Source of the DNA: Isochrysis galbana
Lineage: Eukaryota; Haptophyta; Isochrysidales; Isochrysidaceae
Assembly (NCBI GenBank): GCA_018136815.1
Contig: CM030943.1
Span: 3,434,127-3,498,126, forward strand
Direction of reading: 5' to 3'
DNA length: 64,000 nucleotides
Shown here: positions 41,843 through 53,941 of the stretch, piece by piece
Position numbering within the stretch: the stretch's first letter is position 1
How the letters are laid out: each line of letters starts with the position of its first letter
Notes under the pieces: generated by a model
The model's database searches: none
What the model saw: the letters and a program-made list of their open reading frames with translations, nothing else
Told to the model about the DNA's origin: nothing
Program-made: the position numbers and the translations under genes

Positions 41843-44800
41843 ATGAGCGTGGGCATACTTCTCGTCCTTGGCAGTCTCGCAGCTGCTAGTGCACTCTCAT
41901 GCGGTGACCCTGAGGCGCAAAACTTCCTCTACCGTGCTGACGGTCTCTTCGACTCCGAACTCTGCGCCTACGAGCCGATTTACTACTGCAACGATCCAAC
42001 GGCCACAAACTACCAGTCAGGTAAGTCGTCATCGTTTGTGCACGTACAGTGCAGCACGGCCGCCGCCACCTTGCAGGCGTGGCAGATTTCCTCCAGGCCT
42101 ACCGATAGATGAGATCGGGGTGGGAGCGTGAAGGCCGCCGAAGCATGGGGGCCGGCGCACGCGCGCGCACGCCTGCTAATGAGCACGGGCCCGCGGTCAA
42201 AATCCATTGCTTGCGTGAACTGCAGTCGACTCAGCTGTGCGCTCATGGTGCCATCCAGTGCGATGGAGGCTAATGGGTGTCCGCCCCCACTGTTACGTCA
42301 TTCAGCCCCTTCAGAGGCGAAACGCGACTACATTCCACGTGTTTGGGCTTGCACGTACAACATCGTGGCGTGCAAGGAGCCGGCAGCCGACAACTTCTAC
42401 GCGCTAGCTGATGTACACGACCCGTCCAAATGTAGCTACGGTGGCTGCACAAACCCAGACGCCGCCAACTACAATCCGTCGGTGCGCTCCGCCTTCTCTC
42501 CCCCAGCCCTACAGCTGGTTGTTCCAACCATTCTTGCGGGGCCCCATGCGTTCAACAGGCGACTTATCACGACGGTACCTGCACGTATGACAAGGTTGGA
42601 TGCACGGTGAGAGAAATCCTCCATCCACACTTCGCGGGTGTGTTGCATGGCCCGTTTGTCTCTCACGTGCGCTCTTCGGCTCTCCCCTCGTCAGGACCCA
42701 ATGGCTGCCAATTTCCACCCGGCATTCACAATATCCTGCCAGGCCTTTGCTCCGCCACCAGCTATTCCGAGCCCGGATAGCCCTCCTCCTCCCCCGCCGC
42801 CGCCAACTCCGAGCCCGCCACCTCCGCCGCCCTCGCCTCCGCCCTCGCCCCCGCCCCCGTCACCTCAGCCGTCAGAACCGCCCGGCCTTCCGCCACCTTT
42901 GAAGCCGCCCCCATCGCCACAACCACCATCGCCGCCGCCGTTTTCACCTCCACCTTCGCCCCGGATGCCCCCCTCGCCGCCTGCACCGCCATCCTTTCCA
43001 TCGCCGCCCTCGCCTCCGCCTCCCTCGCCGCCGCCGCCCTCACCGCCACACCCCTCACCGCCAGACCCCTCGCGGCCGCCGCCTCCGTCGCCGCCGCCAT
43101 TGCCGCCGCCCCAGTCGCCGCCGCCCCCGTCACCAGCACCGTTGCCCACACCGCCACCTTCCCCGGCGCCGTTGCCCTCGCCGCCGCCTTCACCGGCACC
43201 GTTGCCCTCGCCGCCGCCATCCCCCGCGCCATTGCCCTCGCCGCCGCCTTCACCGGCACCGTTGCCCTCGCCGCCGCCATCCCCCGCGCCATTGCCCTCG
43301 CCGCCGCCTTCACCGGCACCGTTGCCCTCGCCGCCGCCATCCCCCGCGCCATTGCCCTCACCGCCGCCTTCACCGGCACCGTTGCCCTCGCCGCCGCCAT
43401 CCCCCGCGCCATTGCCCTCGCCGCCGCCTTCACCGGCACCGTTGCCCTCGCCGCCGCCATCCCCCGCGCCATTGCCCTCGCCGCCGCCTTCACCGGCACC
43501 GTTGCCCTCGCCGCCGCCATCCCCCGCGCCATTGCCCTCGCCGCCGCCTTCACCGGCACCGTTGCCCTCGCCGCCGCCCTCACCGGCACCGTTGCCCTCG
43601 CCGCCGCCCTCTCCGCCGATACCCACCCAACCCCCACTGCCCTCGCTACCGCCCTCCCCACCCCCACTGCCCTCGCCGCCGCCCTCACCGCCGCCACCCG
43701 TACCGCCCCCACCCTCACTGCCGCCACCCGCACCGCCCCCACCCTCACCGCCGCCACCCGCACTGCCCCCACCCTCACCGCCGCCACCTGCACCGCCCCC
43801 ACCCTCACCGCCGCCACCCGCACCGCCACCACCCTCACCGCCACCCCCGTCGCCGCCGCCTCCCTCGCCACCCCCGTGGACGCCTCCGCCCTCGCCGCCG
43901 CCCTCGCCACCGCCCTCGCGGCCACCGCGCTCGCCACCGCCCCCATCGCCGCCGCCCCCGTCGCCGCCGCCGTTTCCCCCTCCACCTTCGCCGCAGCCAC
44001 CATCGCCACCGCCGCCATCAACGCCACCATCGCCACCATCGCCACCACCATCCCCCATTCAACCGATTCCACCATCGCCGCCGCCTTTCTCTCCGCGCCC
44101 CTCGCCGTTGCCGCCACCACCATCGCCGCCACTGTCGCCGCCACCGCCATCGCCGCCGCCATTGCCATCGCTGCCACCGCCGCCGCCATCACCGAAGCCG
44201 CCGCGTGTTGCTCCCTATCCTCCGCCTTTCTTACCCCCACCGTCCCCGCCTCCAACACCGCCGCCAGTGCCGCCGCCGCCGACGCCGCCACTTCCAGCGC
44301 CGCCGCCACCCTCGCCTCCACCTCCAGTACCGCCCCCACCATTGCCGCCGCCCGACCTGCCGCCGCCCGCCTCGCCACCTCCTCCGTTCTCACCCTATCC
44401 CTCTCCACCACCGATTCCTCCCCCTTCTCCACCGCCGACACCTCTACCCTCGCCGTCGTCTCCCCCTTTACCACCATCTCCCATTCCGCCCCCTTCCTCG
44501 CCGCCGCCCTTGTACCCTAATCCTTCCACGCCGCCACCATCCCCGCCTCCACCATCCCCGCCCTCGATGCCGCCCTCCCCGCCATCCGTTCCACCGCCGC
44601 CCTCGCCGCCGCCCTCCCCGCCGTCTCTGCCTTCTCCGCCGCTCGAACCCCCGCTCCCGCCTTTCCTGCCGCCGCCCTCGCCGCCGCCCCTGCCGCCGCC
44701 GCCGTCACCGCTGCCACCCTTGTCCCCGCCTCCACCCCGACCCTCACCTCGCCAACCGCCATCACCTTTGGCACCGCCGCCACCACCATCGCCCAAACCG

Positions 44801-47800
44801 CCGCCACCCAGTACATGCTGCCAGTACACAGGCTGCACTCATTCACTGGCGCTCAACTACGACCCCTTTGCGCCCCTTTCGGACTTGCGTAAGTGCGTGT
44901 GGGGTTCCGAATACTACAACCGTGTCGGTTGCACCGACCCTAGGGCGATCAACTATGATTCCCACGCGACCACTTGCTTGCCTGCGTATCCGGTGCCACC
45001 CTCGCCGCCGCCACCACCGCCCTCGCCGCCATCATCGCCACCCTCACAGCCGCCGCCCTCACCTCCGCCTTCCCCGCCATTACCTTCACCGTTATTGCCC
45101 CCCACACCGTCGTCGCCGCCGGCACCGTCGCCCCCGCCTCCGTCGCCGGCCCCATCGCTGCCTCCATTGCCGCCGCCATCGCCGCCACCTCCCGTGGTTC
45201 CGATACCACCATCGCCGCCGCCACTGCCACCGTCACCGCCGCCGCCCCCGCCATCCCCCCCGCCATCGCCCCCGCCATTCCCACCGCCACCATCACCCCC
45301 GCCGCCTTTTCAGCCGCCTCCCCCCCCGCCGCCTTCCCCCCCGCCACCATCGCGACCTCCACCCTTATTGCCTCTGCCATCGGGCCCGCCCCCATCACCG
45401 CCTCCGCCCCGCCCGCCCCCCTTCCCACCGCCCTCCCCACCCCTCCCTTCGCCATCCCCTCCCTCATCGCCGCCGCTCGTACCACAACCTCCATCGTCCC
45501 CACCACCCGTGCCGCCGCCGCCCTCGCCACCACCGCCATCTCTGCCACCGCCTTCACCCCCACCGCCCTCGCCCTCGTCCCCGCCACCCTCACCCCGGCC
45601 ACCCTCGTCTCCACCCTTCTCACCGCCTGCTGACCCATCCACGCCCCCGCCACCCTCACCTCCGCCATCGCCCCCTATCCCATCATCGCCCCCCCCACCC
45701 CCGCCCCCATCATTCCCGCCCCCATCGCCCCCGCCATCGCCACCACCACCGTCGCCACCGCCGCCTTCTCCACCACCGCCATCGCCACCGCCGCCATCTC
45801 TGCCGCCGCCGTCGCCACCGCCGTCGCCTCCACCATCGCCCCCGCCATCGCCGCCACCTCCCACGCCGCCACCCTCGCCCCCCCCTTCGCCACCGCCGCT
45901 ACCGCCCCCTCCTGCGGAGGGCTGCGAGAAAGTGTGCCTCTACGTAACAAATTCGCTTGACGAAACGGTACCGATGCTCTGGGTCGATACCGTCCCTTTG
46001 CCAGAGGACAGTCGCTTCGGCCATATGCAGCCCAAAACACAGTCGACTTCGACAGAGTCCCGTTACATCAACCTCATTTGGGGTTCCGACAGCAACGTTT
46101 CCGACATGCAGACCGCCACAATGACAAGCGCTGGAGGCGACACAACGCCGTACTACAACGACAACTACCGCGTTTTCAACGGCGCATCCAGCGAGAGCGA
46201 GTTCACCGCCATCGCCATACCCGATGGGTCCCTAGTCATGAACACGATCCACGACACTACACCCGACCAAGGCACCAGCGGCGACGCACCAATTTTCGGT
46301 TACGCCAAGTGCCAGTGGCTCCGGCATGCTCGCGGCGAGCTGCCTGGGGCAGCATGCTCTGCCATGTGGGGAGGCAGTCTTGTCGATGGCTACGTATTCC
46401 AGGCAGCTGCTGGCACTATGGAATGTGGGCGCCTGCTTGCCATCAATAACCATGCGATGGATGCCTATCACGCCATTGCCACCGGCCGCTGTCCTCGCGG
46501 ATCACCTGTCGACACAGCCAACTACAATCCTGTGTGGACCCGTCGACTTCTTGTCGGAGGCTGCATGATCCCGTCCGACCTGCAATATGATGTTTCCGCT
46601 GAGGTTCACGTACCCCAGTCGTGCTCCTCGCCCAGCGATTATAAAAAGGGCTGCCTTTTCCCAACAGCGCTCAATTTTGATCCCACAGCCGTCCAATCTG
46701 GCTTATGCGAGTGGCCTACCATAGGCTGCATGGACCCGACGGCATACAACTATAACTCGCTCGCCACCGACTCTGGCCCGTGCATAGCCAAGGTTGCCGG
46801 CTGCTCCATTTATCAAGGCTTGTACACCGGCCGACCCGATGCAGATAAGCTCATCGATGGTGGCCCATACTCGGACAAGTTTGCCGGCGAGCTTCCACTC
46901 GACCAGCTTCCACTCGGTATATGGGACGCCACCACCACTTACAATCGCACCACAGCTCTGACATACAGCGCCGATGCGACCGACCCAGCTGACTGCATCA
47001 TTGTTATCGAGGGTTGCATGGATCCAACTGCTGTCAATTACGATTCGATGGCGACCATTGACTCGGGCGATTGGTGTCGTCCATACTCGTTGGGCTGCAT
47101 GGATAACCAGGAATCGATGAACTTTGACTCCGCTCACACTGTCGACTCCGGTTGCATCGGAAAGGCACCTGGCTGCACCGACCCAGCTGCTATCAACTAC
47201 AACTCCAAGGCCAGCTTCGATGACGGTTCTTGTAAAACGATACTCGTCGGCTGCGGCCACCCCAAGGCGGTAAATTACGACTCAGTCGTCACTGTGCACA
47301 ACGCAACGGAGTGCGTGTGGTACAATCCGTTGCCGCCTGGACCGCCAGCCCCACCCCTGGCGCCGGGAGCCGAATCCAAGACGTACGCCATCGTCGAGGT
47401 TGTTGCAGTATTTAACGTTGAGGTGTCGGATGTGCTCCTGCCGTGCTCCACTAGAGGTCCAGGCTGGAATAAGGCAAGCTGCTTTGCCGATACGATCATG
47501 TTGCTCTCGGGCGGTAGGTCTCTCACACACGCGGTGATGGCTGGCTCCGCCGTTGTGACTACGGATCTTGCTTTCGACTCGGAGGTAGATGCAGACGCCG
47601 GCGTGAATATCATCTCGAACGCCGATCTAAGTACAATATACACGGACGGTTTGGGAGTGCCTTCCACCCTCATAGCCACCCGCCGGGGCACGATGCACCT
47701 TACATTCAGCCCTGTAGTCGTCGAGCAAAGCTCAAACAACATGGCTGTCATCATCGGCGGGACCGTTGGAGGCATTGTCTTCCTCGTATTGGTTGCCGGC

Positions 47801-47878
47801 TTGGTACGATTCAGGTTTAAGAAAAACATCGTGGATGTGAAGAAGCGGCGCACGTCGATTGCACCGAGCGACGAGTGA
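41843..47878 (+). CDS. Giant Pro-rich, Cys-module, single-pass membrane protein
   Basis: Exons 41843-42020, 42315-42481, 42559-42606 and 42695-47878, GT-AG and phase-consistent, about 1858 residues. Signal peptide MSVGILLVLGSLAAASALS. The ectodomain is built from about 14 modules of the form C-[T/M]-D-P-x-A-x-N-Y-[D/N]-S...D-x-G-x-C (e.g. CTDPAAINYNSKASFDDGSC). They flank two Pro-rich blocks: a ~700-residue block before ~44810 and a ~310-residue block at 44990-45910. Between the second block and the later modules is a ~200-residue globular domain (from GCEKVCLYVTNSLDE) that I do not recognise. A transmembrane helix (MAVIIGGTVGGIVFLVLVAG) and a basic tail end the protein. The Pro blocks resemble extensin/pherophorin cell-wall linkers and are probably hydroxylated and glycosylated. 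Probably a cell-covering or adhesion protein. Confidence 0.75.
43141..43620 (+). repeat. 60-bp coding minisatellite, six near-perfect copies
   Basis: 43201-43560 holds six copies of a 60-bp unit (starting GTTGCCCTCGCCGCCGCCAT) with one visible substitution (43350). Each unit codes two SPAPLPSPPP decapeptides. Flanking 43141-43200 and 43561-43620 are diverged half units, making about 16 decapeptides. Confidence 0.95.
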
Positions 47879-47987
47879 GTGCACGGCTGTCTACCGTCGT
47901 ACAAGGTACCCATCTTATTCTGAGCACGATCGTTATTGCCCTCGGTAGTTTAACTTTGTGATAAAGCTATCATTAGTATCACCTACT

Positions 47988-50042
47988 AAACTATTGTTAT
48001 AGTTTTAGCGATGGAGCGCGCGCCGACCGCTCCCACCTCCCAGCCCCCCGCCGCCACGACGCCCCACCGGGGCCGCCCCAAGCCGCCGGAGCCAAAGCGC
48101 TCACAGGCCGCCCCCCTGACTGACAGCGATGTTGACATGATCCTTCCGCCTTCGCCGCCCCAACAGCCACACAAGCAGGGAACAGGCAGAGTCCTGTTCC
48201 CTGCAGACCAACAGGGCCAGCAGCTGTCCCTCCCACCTGCTTCTGCCGCCGCTCCACCAAAACAAGGACTCCCCATGGTGGATGGCAGCCCTGCTGCCAC
48301 CCCCATGGAGGCCACTCCTACCTTCAGTGCACCCCTCGGGGGCGGGCACTTCACTCAACAAACAATCTTGGGAGCCTTTACGGCTTCCAACCCCTCAAAT
48401 CATACGCTCAGGCGGCCGGCCCCAAAGGGAAGCAACCACAAGAAGCACAGAGGGCCCCATCTTTGCCTCCTCAACATCCACCACCGCCCTCGCGCAAGCG
48501 AGCAGACCCGCAGTCGGAACCGAAGCCGAACCAAACACACAACACACAATTCGCCTCACCACCCCATGATGATGAGGAGGAACAGGATGACACTCCCTTC
48601 TTCATTCAGCTAGCTCAGCTGGCTGATGACAAAAAGGAGATCAAGAGTGAGGATGTAGCTACCTACATGAAATTCCTTCTCTCAAAGCTTGAGGGTCTCG
48701 ATGCCACCCCAGATGGGATGGATAAAGGACGAAAAGGTGCATGGATCTTTTATGTCGATGAAGACGCGCACGACCAATTCAAGGCCGCATATGGCGATAA
48801 ACTCCAAGCAGCTCTCTCGGGAGTCCAACATGAGTTTGCAGTAACCTATGGCGCTCTAGCCGACTCGGCACCACGAAAGTCTAGCGCTATCCGGTCCTCT
48901 CTGAAGGAGGTGGCAACCTACATCGTATTTCGCATTTTCGACCCCGTAAAAGCCTACAAGACGAAAACTCGACACCTCGCTAACGCACTGGAGCGTGAAG
49001 GGTTCCACGTATTACGGGGCAACCAACAACGCGCCAAAACCACGGTAGAAGGGATCACGAAAGTTGAATCGGGCAAACGCCCGATCTGGCATTTCTACGT
49101 CTATACCGACACCTCCGCCTTGGGACACCGTTTCCCTCGCAACTTCCACGTGACTCTCGATGATGGAGAAAACTTCAACTTGGACTATGCTGTCCGTTCT
49201 TCGGTCGAATGCGTGACCCCCGAAGGGGAAATAGCCATCCACGGGGCCCCCGGGGGATGTAAAGGATATGACAAGCCGTGGGCCATATCTTTCATCCGAA
49301 AGAATCAAGTAAGCTTTCGCCAATGTACCTGCGAGCAGGACAAGGCGAAAGCGGAACAACGTAAGCGTCAGAGGGACGCTAGCAACGCCATGGACTTCAG
49401 GGCCCTGATGGGGCTTGGAGCGGCGGCACCTTGCCGGCGATTCATGGCGGGAGAATGCAAAAACAATCGCACGAAAGGACGTCAAATCGTCCAATGCTCC
49501 TCCAGCCACGACATCCCCGGATGTTGGGCAAAGGATCCCACCACGGGCAAACAAACTTGTATGGTCAAATGCAATCTTAAACCTAATAAGGCTTATCCAG
49601 GGTACTGCGTGAACGGAGTTAGTTGCCTTTACCGTCATGGTGAATAGTAGTGACTTAAAGATTGCGACATACAATTTGAACGGAGCGAAACATAAATTAT
49701 CGTCGACTCTAGCGCAAGCGAGACTAGGAGGGATCCATGTTCTGTACGCGCAAGAACTACATCATTACAGCGATGGGTGGCACCTAAGGGTGCAAGGTTT
49801 GGCCCGGTCCCTTGGTTGGGACTGGTTTCAATCCCCCGCGGCTAGGGGCGACCCTGGGAGCGGAGTGGCGGTAGCCATTAGAAGAGACAGAAGCGACGTA
49901 GTAGTAGAATCTTGGTCGGTAGTTATCCCGGGAAGGCTGGTAGTAGTGAAGGCTAAGATCGGACATGAAACAATATCTTTCGCCTCAGTGTATCTAAATG
50001 CCCAACCTAATAAGCGTAAAGAAGACATCAAAGTCCTTCATG
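47988..50042 (+). mobile_element. LINE copy 2, 3'-truncated at a Ty3/gypsy junction
   Basis: 5' hairpin at 47988 and ORF1 ATG at 48011. ORF1 is frameshifted near 48400 (frames 48011-48613 and 48463-49647) but otherwise complete with both CCCH fingers. ORF2 opens at 49637 with TGG where the 24 kb copy has TGA. At 50042 the sequence leaves ORF2 abruptly, after CAAAGTCCTTCATG, within the endonuclease domain. Confidence 0.85.
48011..49647 (+). pseudogene. LINE ORF1, frameshifted
   Basis: The N-terminal Pro-rich half is in one frame up to about 48395 and the conserved half in another from about 48400. The rest parallels the 24 kb ORF1 closely, mostly with synonymous differences, which suggests the family was under protein-level selection until recently. 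Confidence 0.75.
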
Positions 50043-51030
50043 AGAGCCAACAGCCAACTTGAGAGCCCACCGAGTCAGCCGAGAGGCTGGCCCACCGGCT
50101 ACTTGATCCTTCATGGTATGCAGCCATCGCAGCGCAGAGTGGTCGACGACTAACTTGAACCGACGCCCCCAAAGGTAGGGTCGCCAATTTCGGATTGATT
50201 CCAGGGCAGCCAAGAGTTCAATCTCGGTCACCGTCCAATGGCGTTCGGCCGAGGTGAGACTGCGAGCGTAATACCCAACGACTCGTTCACGGTTATCGTC
50301 TCCTAGCTGCGAGAGGATGCCGGCGATGCCCAACTTGCTAGCCCCATCGGTCTTGACGATGAAGGGCCGATCATCCCTGGGTGGAGTCAAGACGGGCTCC
50401 GAAGTGATCGCTGTCTTGAGCTCTTGGATAGCTCGGCGACACTCCTCGGACTGGGACTCCTTTGCCACGTCGCAGCCCTTCCGCGTGAGAGCAGTGAGGG
50501 GAGCAGCCTTAGCGGCGAATTGGCGAATGAATCGACGATAGTAGGAGCAAAGGCCGAGGAAAGATCGAACCGCTTCCAAGGAGTTGATGGATGACGGGTC
50601 GATGTCGGCGATAGCTGCGACCTTCTTCGGGTCCATCTTGAGACCTTCCCTCGAGACAACGTGACCGAGGTACTCCGTAGAGGTGGCAAAGAAGACACAC
50701 TTGGACATCTTGCAGGTCAGGCCGGCCCACTCTAGCCGCTCGAGAACTAGGTCTAGCCGGTGAAGCATTTGCTCGAACGAAGCCTGTGCCCTGGCCTCTT
50801 CGGAAGGACCCACGCCCGTTGACCAGATGCCCACATCATCGAGGTAAGGCATGCAGATCTCCCACGCTAGCGCACCGAGAACGATGTCCATCAAGCGGCA
50901 CATGTAGGAGGGACCTGATTGGATGCCGAACGGTAGAAAGTTGAACTCGTATTTGCCGCGGTGGGTAGTGAAAGCGGTGATATGTTTGTGCGATTCTTTG
51001 ATCGGGATGGCTTCACAACTGATTGTTTAC
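50043..51030 (-). pseudogene. Ty3/gypsy reverse transcriptase-RNase H fragment
   Basis: On the minus strand from about 51020: IPIKESHKHITAFTTHRGKY, LPFGIQSGPSYMCRLM, the catalytic MPYLDDVGIWS, then YLGHVVSREGLKMDPKKV and SFLGLCSYYRRFIRQFA. The RNase H part has VKTDGASKLGIAGILSQ and ALRWLHTMKDQVAG. This is the gypsy RT-connection-RNase H order. The N-terminal RT, integrase, gag and LTRs are missing; both ends are abrupt, one at the LINE junction at 50042. Confidence 0.85.
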
Positions 51031-51075
51031 GAAACGAAGAGACCGAAGACGCGTCGAATCCACCTAGCCCACAGT

Positions 51076-51345
51076 GACAGGCGACCTGGCTCCTTTGGGT
51101 CAAGATTACCCGAAAGGAGGAAACCTGGAATCTAGACCTGACAGACAGGCTAGAAGGAACGAAACGAGAACCCGAATTCTAGATCGCTAGGGACGAACCC
51201 TACCAACCTAGATGTACCCGAGCTTCACCGTGTGGCCGCACGGCGAAGGACCTGGAAACAAGAGCCTGGAAATCGCATCATCTAGGATGAATGCGACAGA
51301 AGAGAAGCCTAACGAGTGTCGATTCGCGAATGCGACAATGTTCAA
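51076..51345. repeat. Repeat shared with window start, plus 29.9 kb repeat segment
   Basis: 51076-51178 is the inverted partner of 1-102. 51297-51338 repeats the GAAGCCTAACGAGTGTCGAT segment seen at 29898-29938. Confidence 0.8.
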
Positions 51346-51755
51346 AGAAGGGTTGGTTGCCGTAAAGGCCCCCAGAATTGTCTGTTGTGTGAAGTGCCCG
51401 CCCACGAGGGGTGCACTGCTGGTAGGAGTTACCACCATGGGGGTGGCAGCATGGCTGCCACCCACCATGGGGAGTCCTTGTTGGGTTGGTAGTCCAGTGG
51501 AGTGAGGCGGCAGAGCCAGAGGCTGGCTCTGCTGGTCTGCAGGGAACAGGGTCCTTCCTGTCCCCTGCTTCTGTGGCTGGTGGGGAGGCGAGGGTGGGAG
51601 GATCATGTCGACATCGTTGTCTGTCAGTGGGACGGCCTGCGAGCGCTTCGGCTCCGGCGGCTTGGGGCGGCCCCTGTGGGGCGTCGTGGCGGCGGGGGGC
51701 TGGGAGGTGGGAGCGGTCGGCGCGCGCTCCATCGCTAAAACTATAACAATAGTTT
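51340..51755 (-). mobile_element. LINE 5' head, 3'-truncated
   Basis: Hairpin at 51755, ATG at 51732, ORF1 to about codon 130 (QQTILGAFTATNPSL), then a switch to the dispersed segment at 51297-51338. Confidence 0.8.
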
Positions 51756-51759
51756 TTGA

Positions 51760-53400
51760 GAGGCGCGCATGAAGGCCATCGGTAAAATAATACCGGAGGG
51801 GGGCCTGAAATATATTAAATATTTCCGCACGGCCGTCAGACCGTCAGAGGCCTGAAATCGGGTATTTTTCGAAAATTTTGCCGGAAGACCCCCGGTTTTT
51901 TTTTGCTGATCTCCCATACCGGAACCTATAGGGAGCTTATTTAGGCCTTCGTTTGCCCATTACAGATGGTGCCCTCCGCACCCCCCTAGTGAGTGACCGG
52001 GCTACGAACGAAGCGCGAAGCGCGTATGCATGAGTCCAACGCAGGCCACCATCAGGCCGAGCTTGCACATGACAGATGAGCCCTGGGCTCAATGCGCTCG
52101 CCTTCGCCACGCAAGGGGGAAGGGGAAAGAGCGCGCGCGGAGAGGGAGCGCAGCACGTGGCTACTCGTAGGGATGCTAGATGCTAGACAACAAGAGGCTC
52201 TTCTACAAAACTACAATTTCTAACGGTAAGACATGATCATATGATCACATCATCAAACGCCACCGAGGACGGGGCACGCGGGGCCCGGCGGCGGCGGATG
52301 GCGGCGCTGGGGGGGGAAAAGGGGGGTACCAGCTTCCTGGCAGGGGAACCCAACAGTTGAGGGTGCACTGAGGTAGTCGGCGGTGAGGAAGGTGGCGGCG
52401 GGTGGCCGGAGGAGGCGCGGTGTGAGGAAGGTCAAGGTGGCGGGAGGGCTCACACAGTGAAGGAGAGGGCGAGTGCAGGAGGAGGTGCGCCTGCCTGCGC
52501 GTGGGAGGGCAGGGGGGGAGGGGACGGGGGGACGGCGGTGGCGAAGACGAGGCGAGAATTCGAAGCCATGGCGGGGTCGGGGGATGCGGGATCAAGGAAG
52601 GTGGAGAGGGAGGAAGAGGAGAGAGAGGAGGGTGGCTGTGGTGACGGCGGAGGGGCCGAGGGAGGCGGCAAGACACGAGGAGAGCACGATGGAGGAGATG
52701 GTAGAGATGGTTGGGTAGGGAGCTGGGTAAGGGCGAGGGAGAAGGAGGCAATGGTGCGGGAGCTAAAGATGGTGGAGTAGGGGAAGGCGCGAGCAAGCCG
52801 GTCTCCACTTTGATTGCTGTGTCTTGAGCATCCACGCGGGTCCTCCTGCCCCCTCGCGAGAGGCTGGCGGCTGCGGCTGCCAGCCCCTCCTCTCTCTCTC
52901 GTCGCTGTGGCCCGCAGGTAAGAGGTCGCCTTATTCGACTGGGACGGCGCTCGAACCGCCGCACCCGTGCGCCCTGCACGCGCGCTGAGCGCCCCGCCCT
53001 CGGCAGCCGTTCCCCTCCTTTGGCGCCTACGCCACTCGTCGACAGTCGCGGCTTCATATCCTCTCTCACTTCCCTCCATCCTTCTCCCTCGCCGCTCGCG
53101 TGCGTTGGGCGGCTTCCCTTCCCTTCCTTCTCCTCTTGCTTACCATTTCATCCTCCTTCGTGTCCTCTCCCCATTCCTCCCCCCATTCCTCCTTCCTTTG
53201 CGAGTGCACTGCGCGCGCCTCGCTCATTGCCTCTCCCCCATGCTTCTCCCTCCCTCGCTCATCCTTCCCCGCCATCGCTTGCTGCCACAGATGTAGCCGC
53301 CACCGCTGACCTGCCGCTTTCTCTTCATCGGCGCTCGTCGCGACGTGGCGGCCGCCGCCAGTGGGCACCTTTTCTCTACCCAGGTGGCGCGCGACCATCA
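51760..53400. other. Intergenic region, mostly low complexity
   Basis: 51780-52250 is mixed sequence without recognised features. 52250-52800 is G/A-rich and 53000-53280 is C/T-rich; the frames there are repetitive and not convincing genes. Confidence 0.4.
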
Positions 53401-53600
53401 ATGGTGCAGCTCGACGCGGATGGCTTCCTCACGCAGCTCACGCGTATGCTTCAGAAGTCGAGGTAGAAGGACGCAGTCCATCTGACACTGAAGCGATGTA
53501 CGCGACCTCGTCCAGCACGTGGCAAGCTGCGTTCTGGGAGGGCTACACGAGGGGGTTTGCAGCGGCATCGCGTGTGGCGTAGGGCAGATGAAAAGAGTTT
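53401..53600 (+). pseudogene. SRP14-like N-terminal exon with in-frame TAG
   Basis: From ATG 53401 the frame reads MVQLDADGFLTQLTRMLQKS plus R, then TAG (53464-53466), then KDAVHLTLKR. The signal-recognition-particle 14 kDa subunit has the same layout at its N-terminus (acidic FL-ELT-L-QK segment, then about four residues, then V-[FYH]-[IVL]-T-L-K-[KR]). Spacing across the TAG is kept. After this the similarity is lost and the expected RATDG region is not found. Options are a decayed copy, a readthrough codon, or an intron starting at GTAGAAG. Confidence 0.35.
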
Positions 53601-53941
53601 GAGCTCTGCCGCATGGATGGCACGCTTCGAGCTCGGGCATGCACGCGGTGGAGCTTGTTGAGAGAGGCGGATTTGGCAGTGGGGAGAATAGTGAGTGAAA
53701 GGCAGCGTGGAGGGAGCGGGGGGGGGGGGGGGAGGCAGGAATGAAGAGTGGTGAAGCGAGGGAGAATTGGACTCACTTGTAGAGTCAGCACAGAGCGCGT
53801 GCACATCGTATGAATGAATCTCGCCGCCTTGTATCTGGTACTGTTGGTAGCTGTGGTGGGATGGATGAAATAAAAACTTCTTGAAATTTTCACAACACGC
53901 GCGGCTTTGCAGATCTCGCTCGCAGCCACGCCCGCGTTCCG

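Noticed and set aside
43141..43620. CRISPR-like array (regular 60-bp units)
   Set aside because: Units are contiguous with no unique spacers and code for Pro-rich peptide. It is a minisatellite in a eukaryotic gene.
42762..44477. Long minus-strand Ala/Val/Gly-rich frames opposite the Pro-rich exon
   Set aside because: They are antisense shadows of a (CCG/CCN)n repeat. Repeats with no stop codons in any frame give long frames without coding meaning.
52915..52985. Possible tRNA on the minus strand (GGTTCGAGC)
   Set aside because: A B-box-like string is present, but the T-stem pairing is wrong and no A box or acceptor stem could be found.
52245..53079. Two overlapping minus-strand frames of 210-275 codons
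   Set aside because: Composition follows the G-rich DNA, there is no start context, domain or splice pattern, and the two frames compete.
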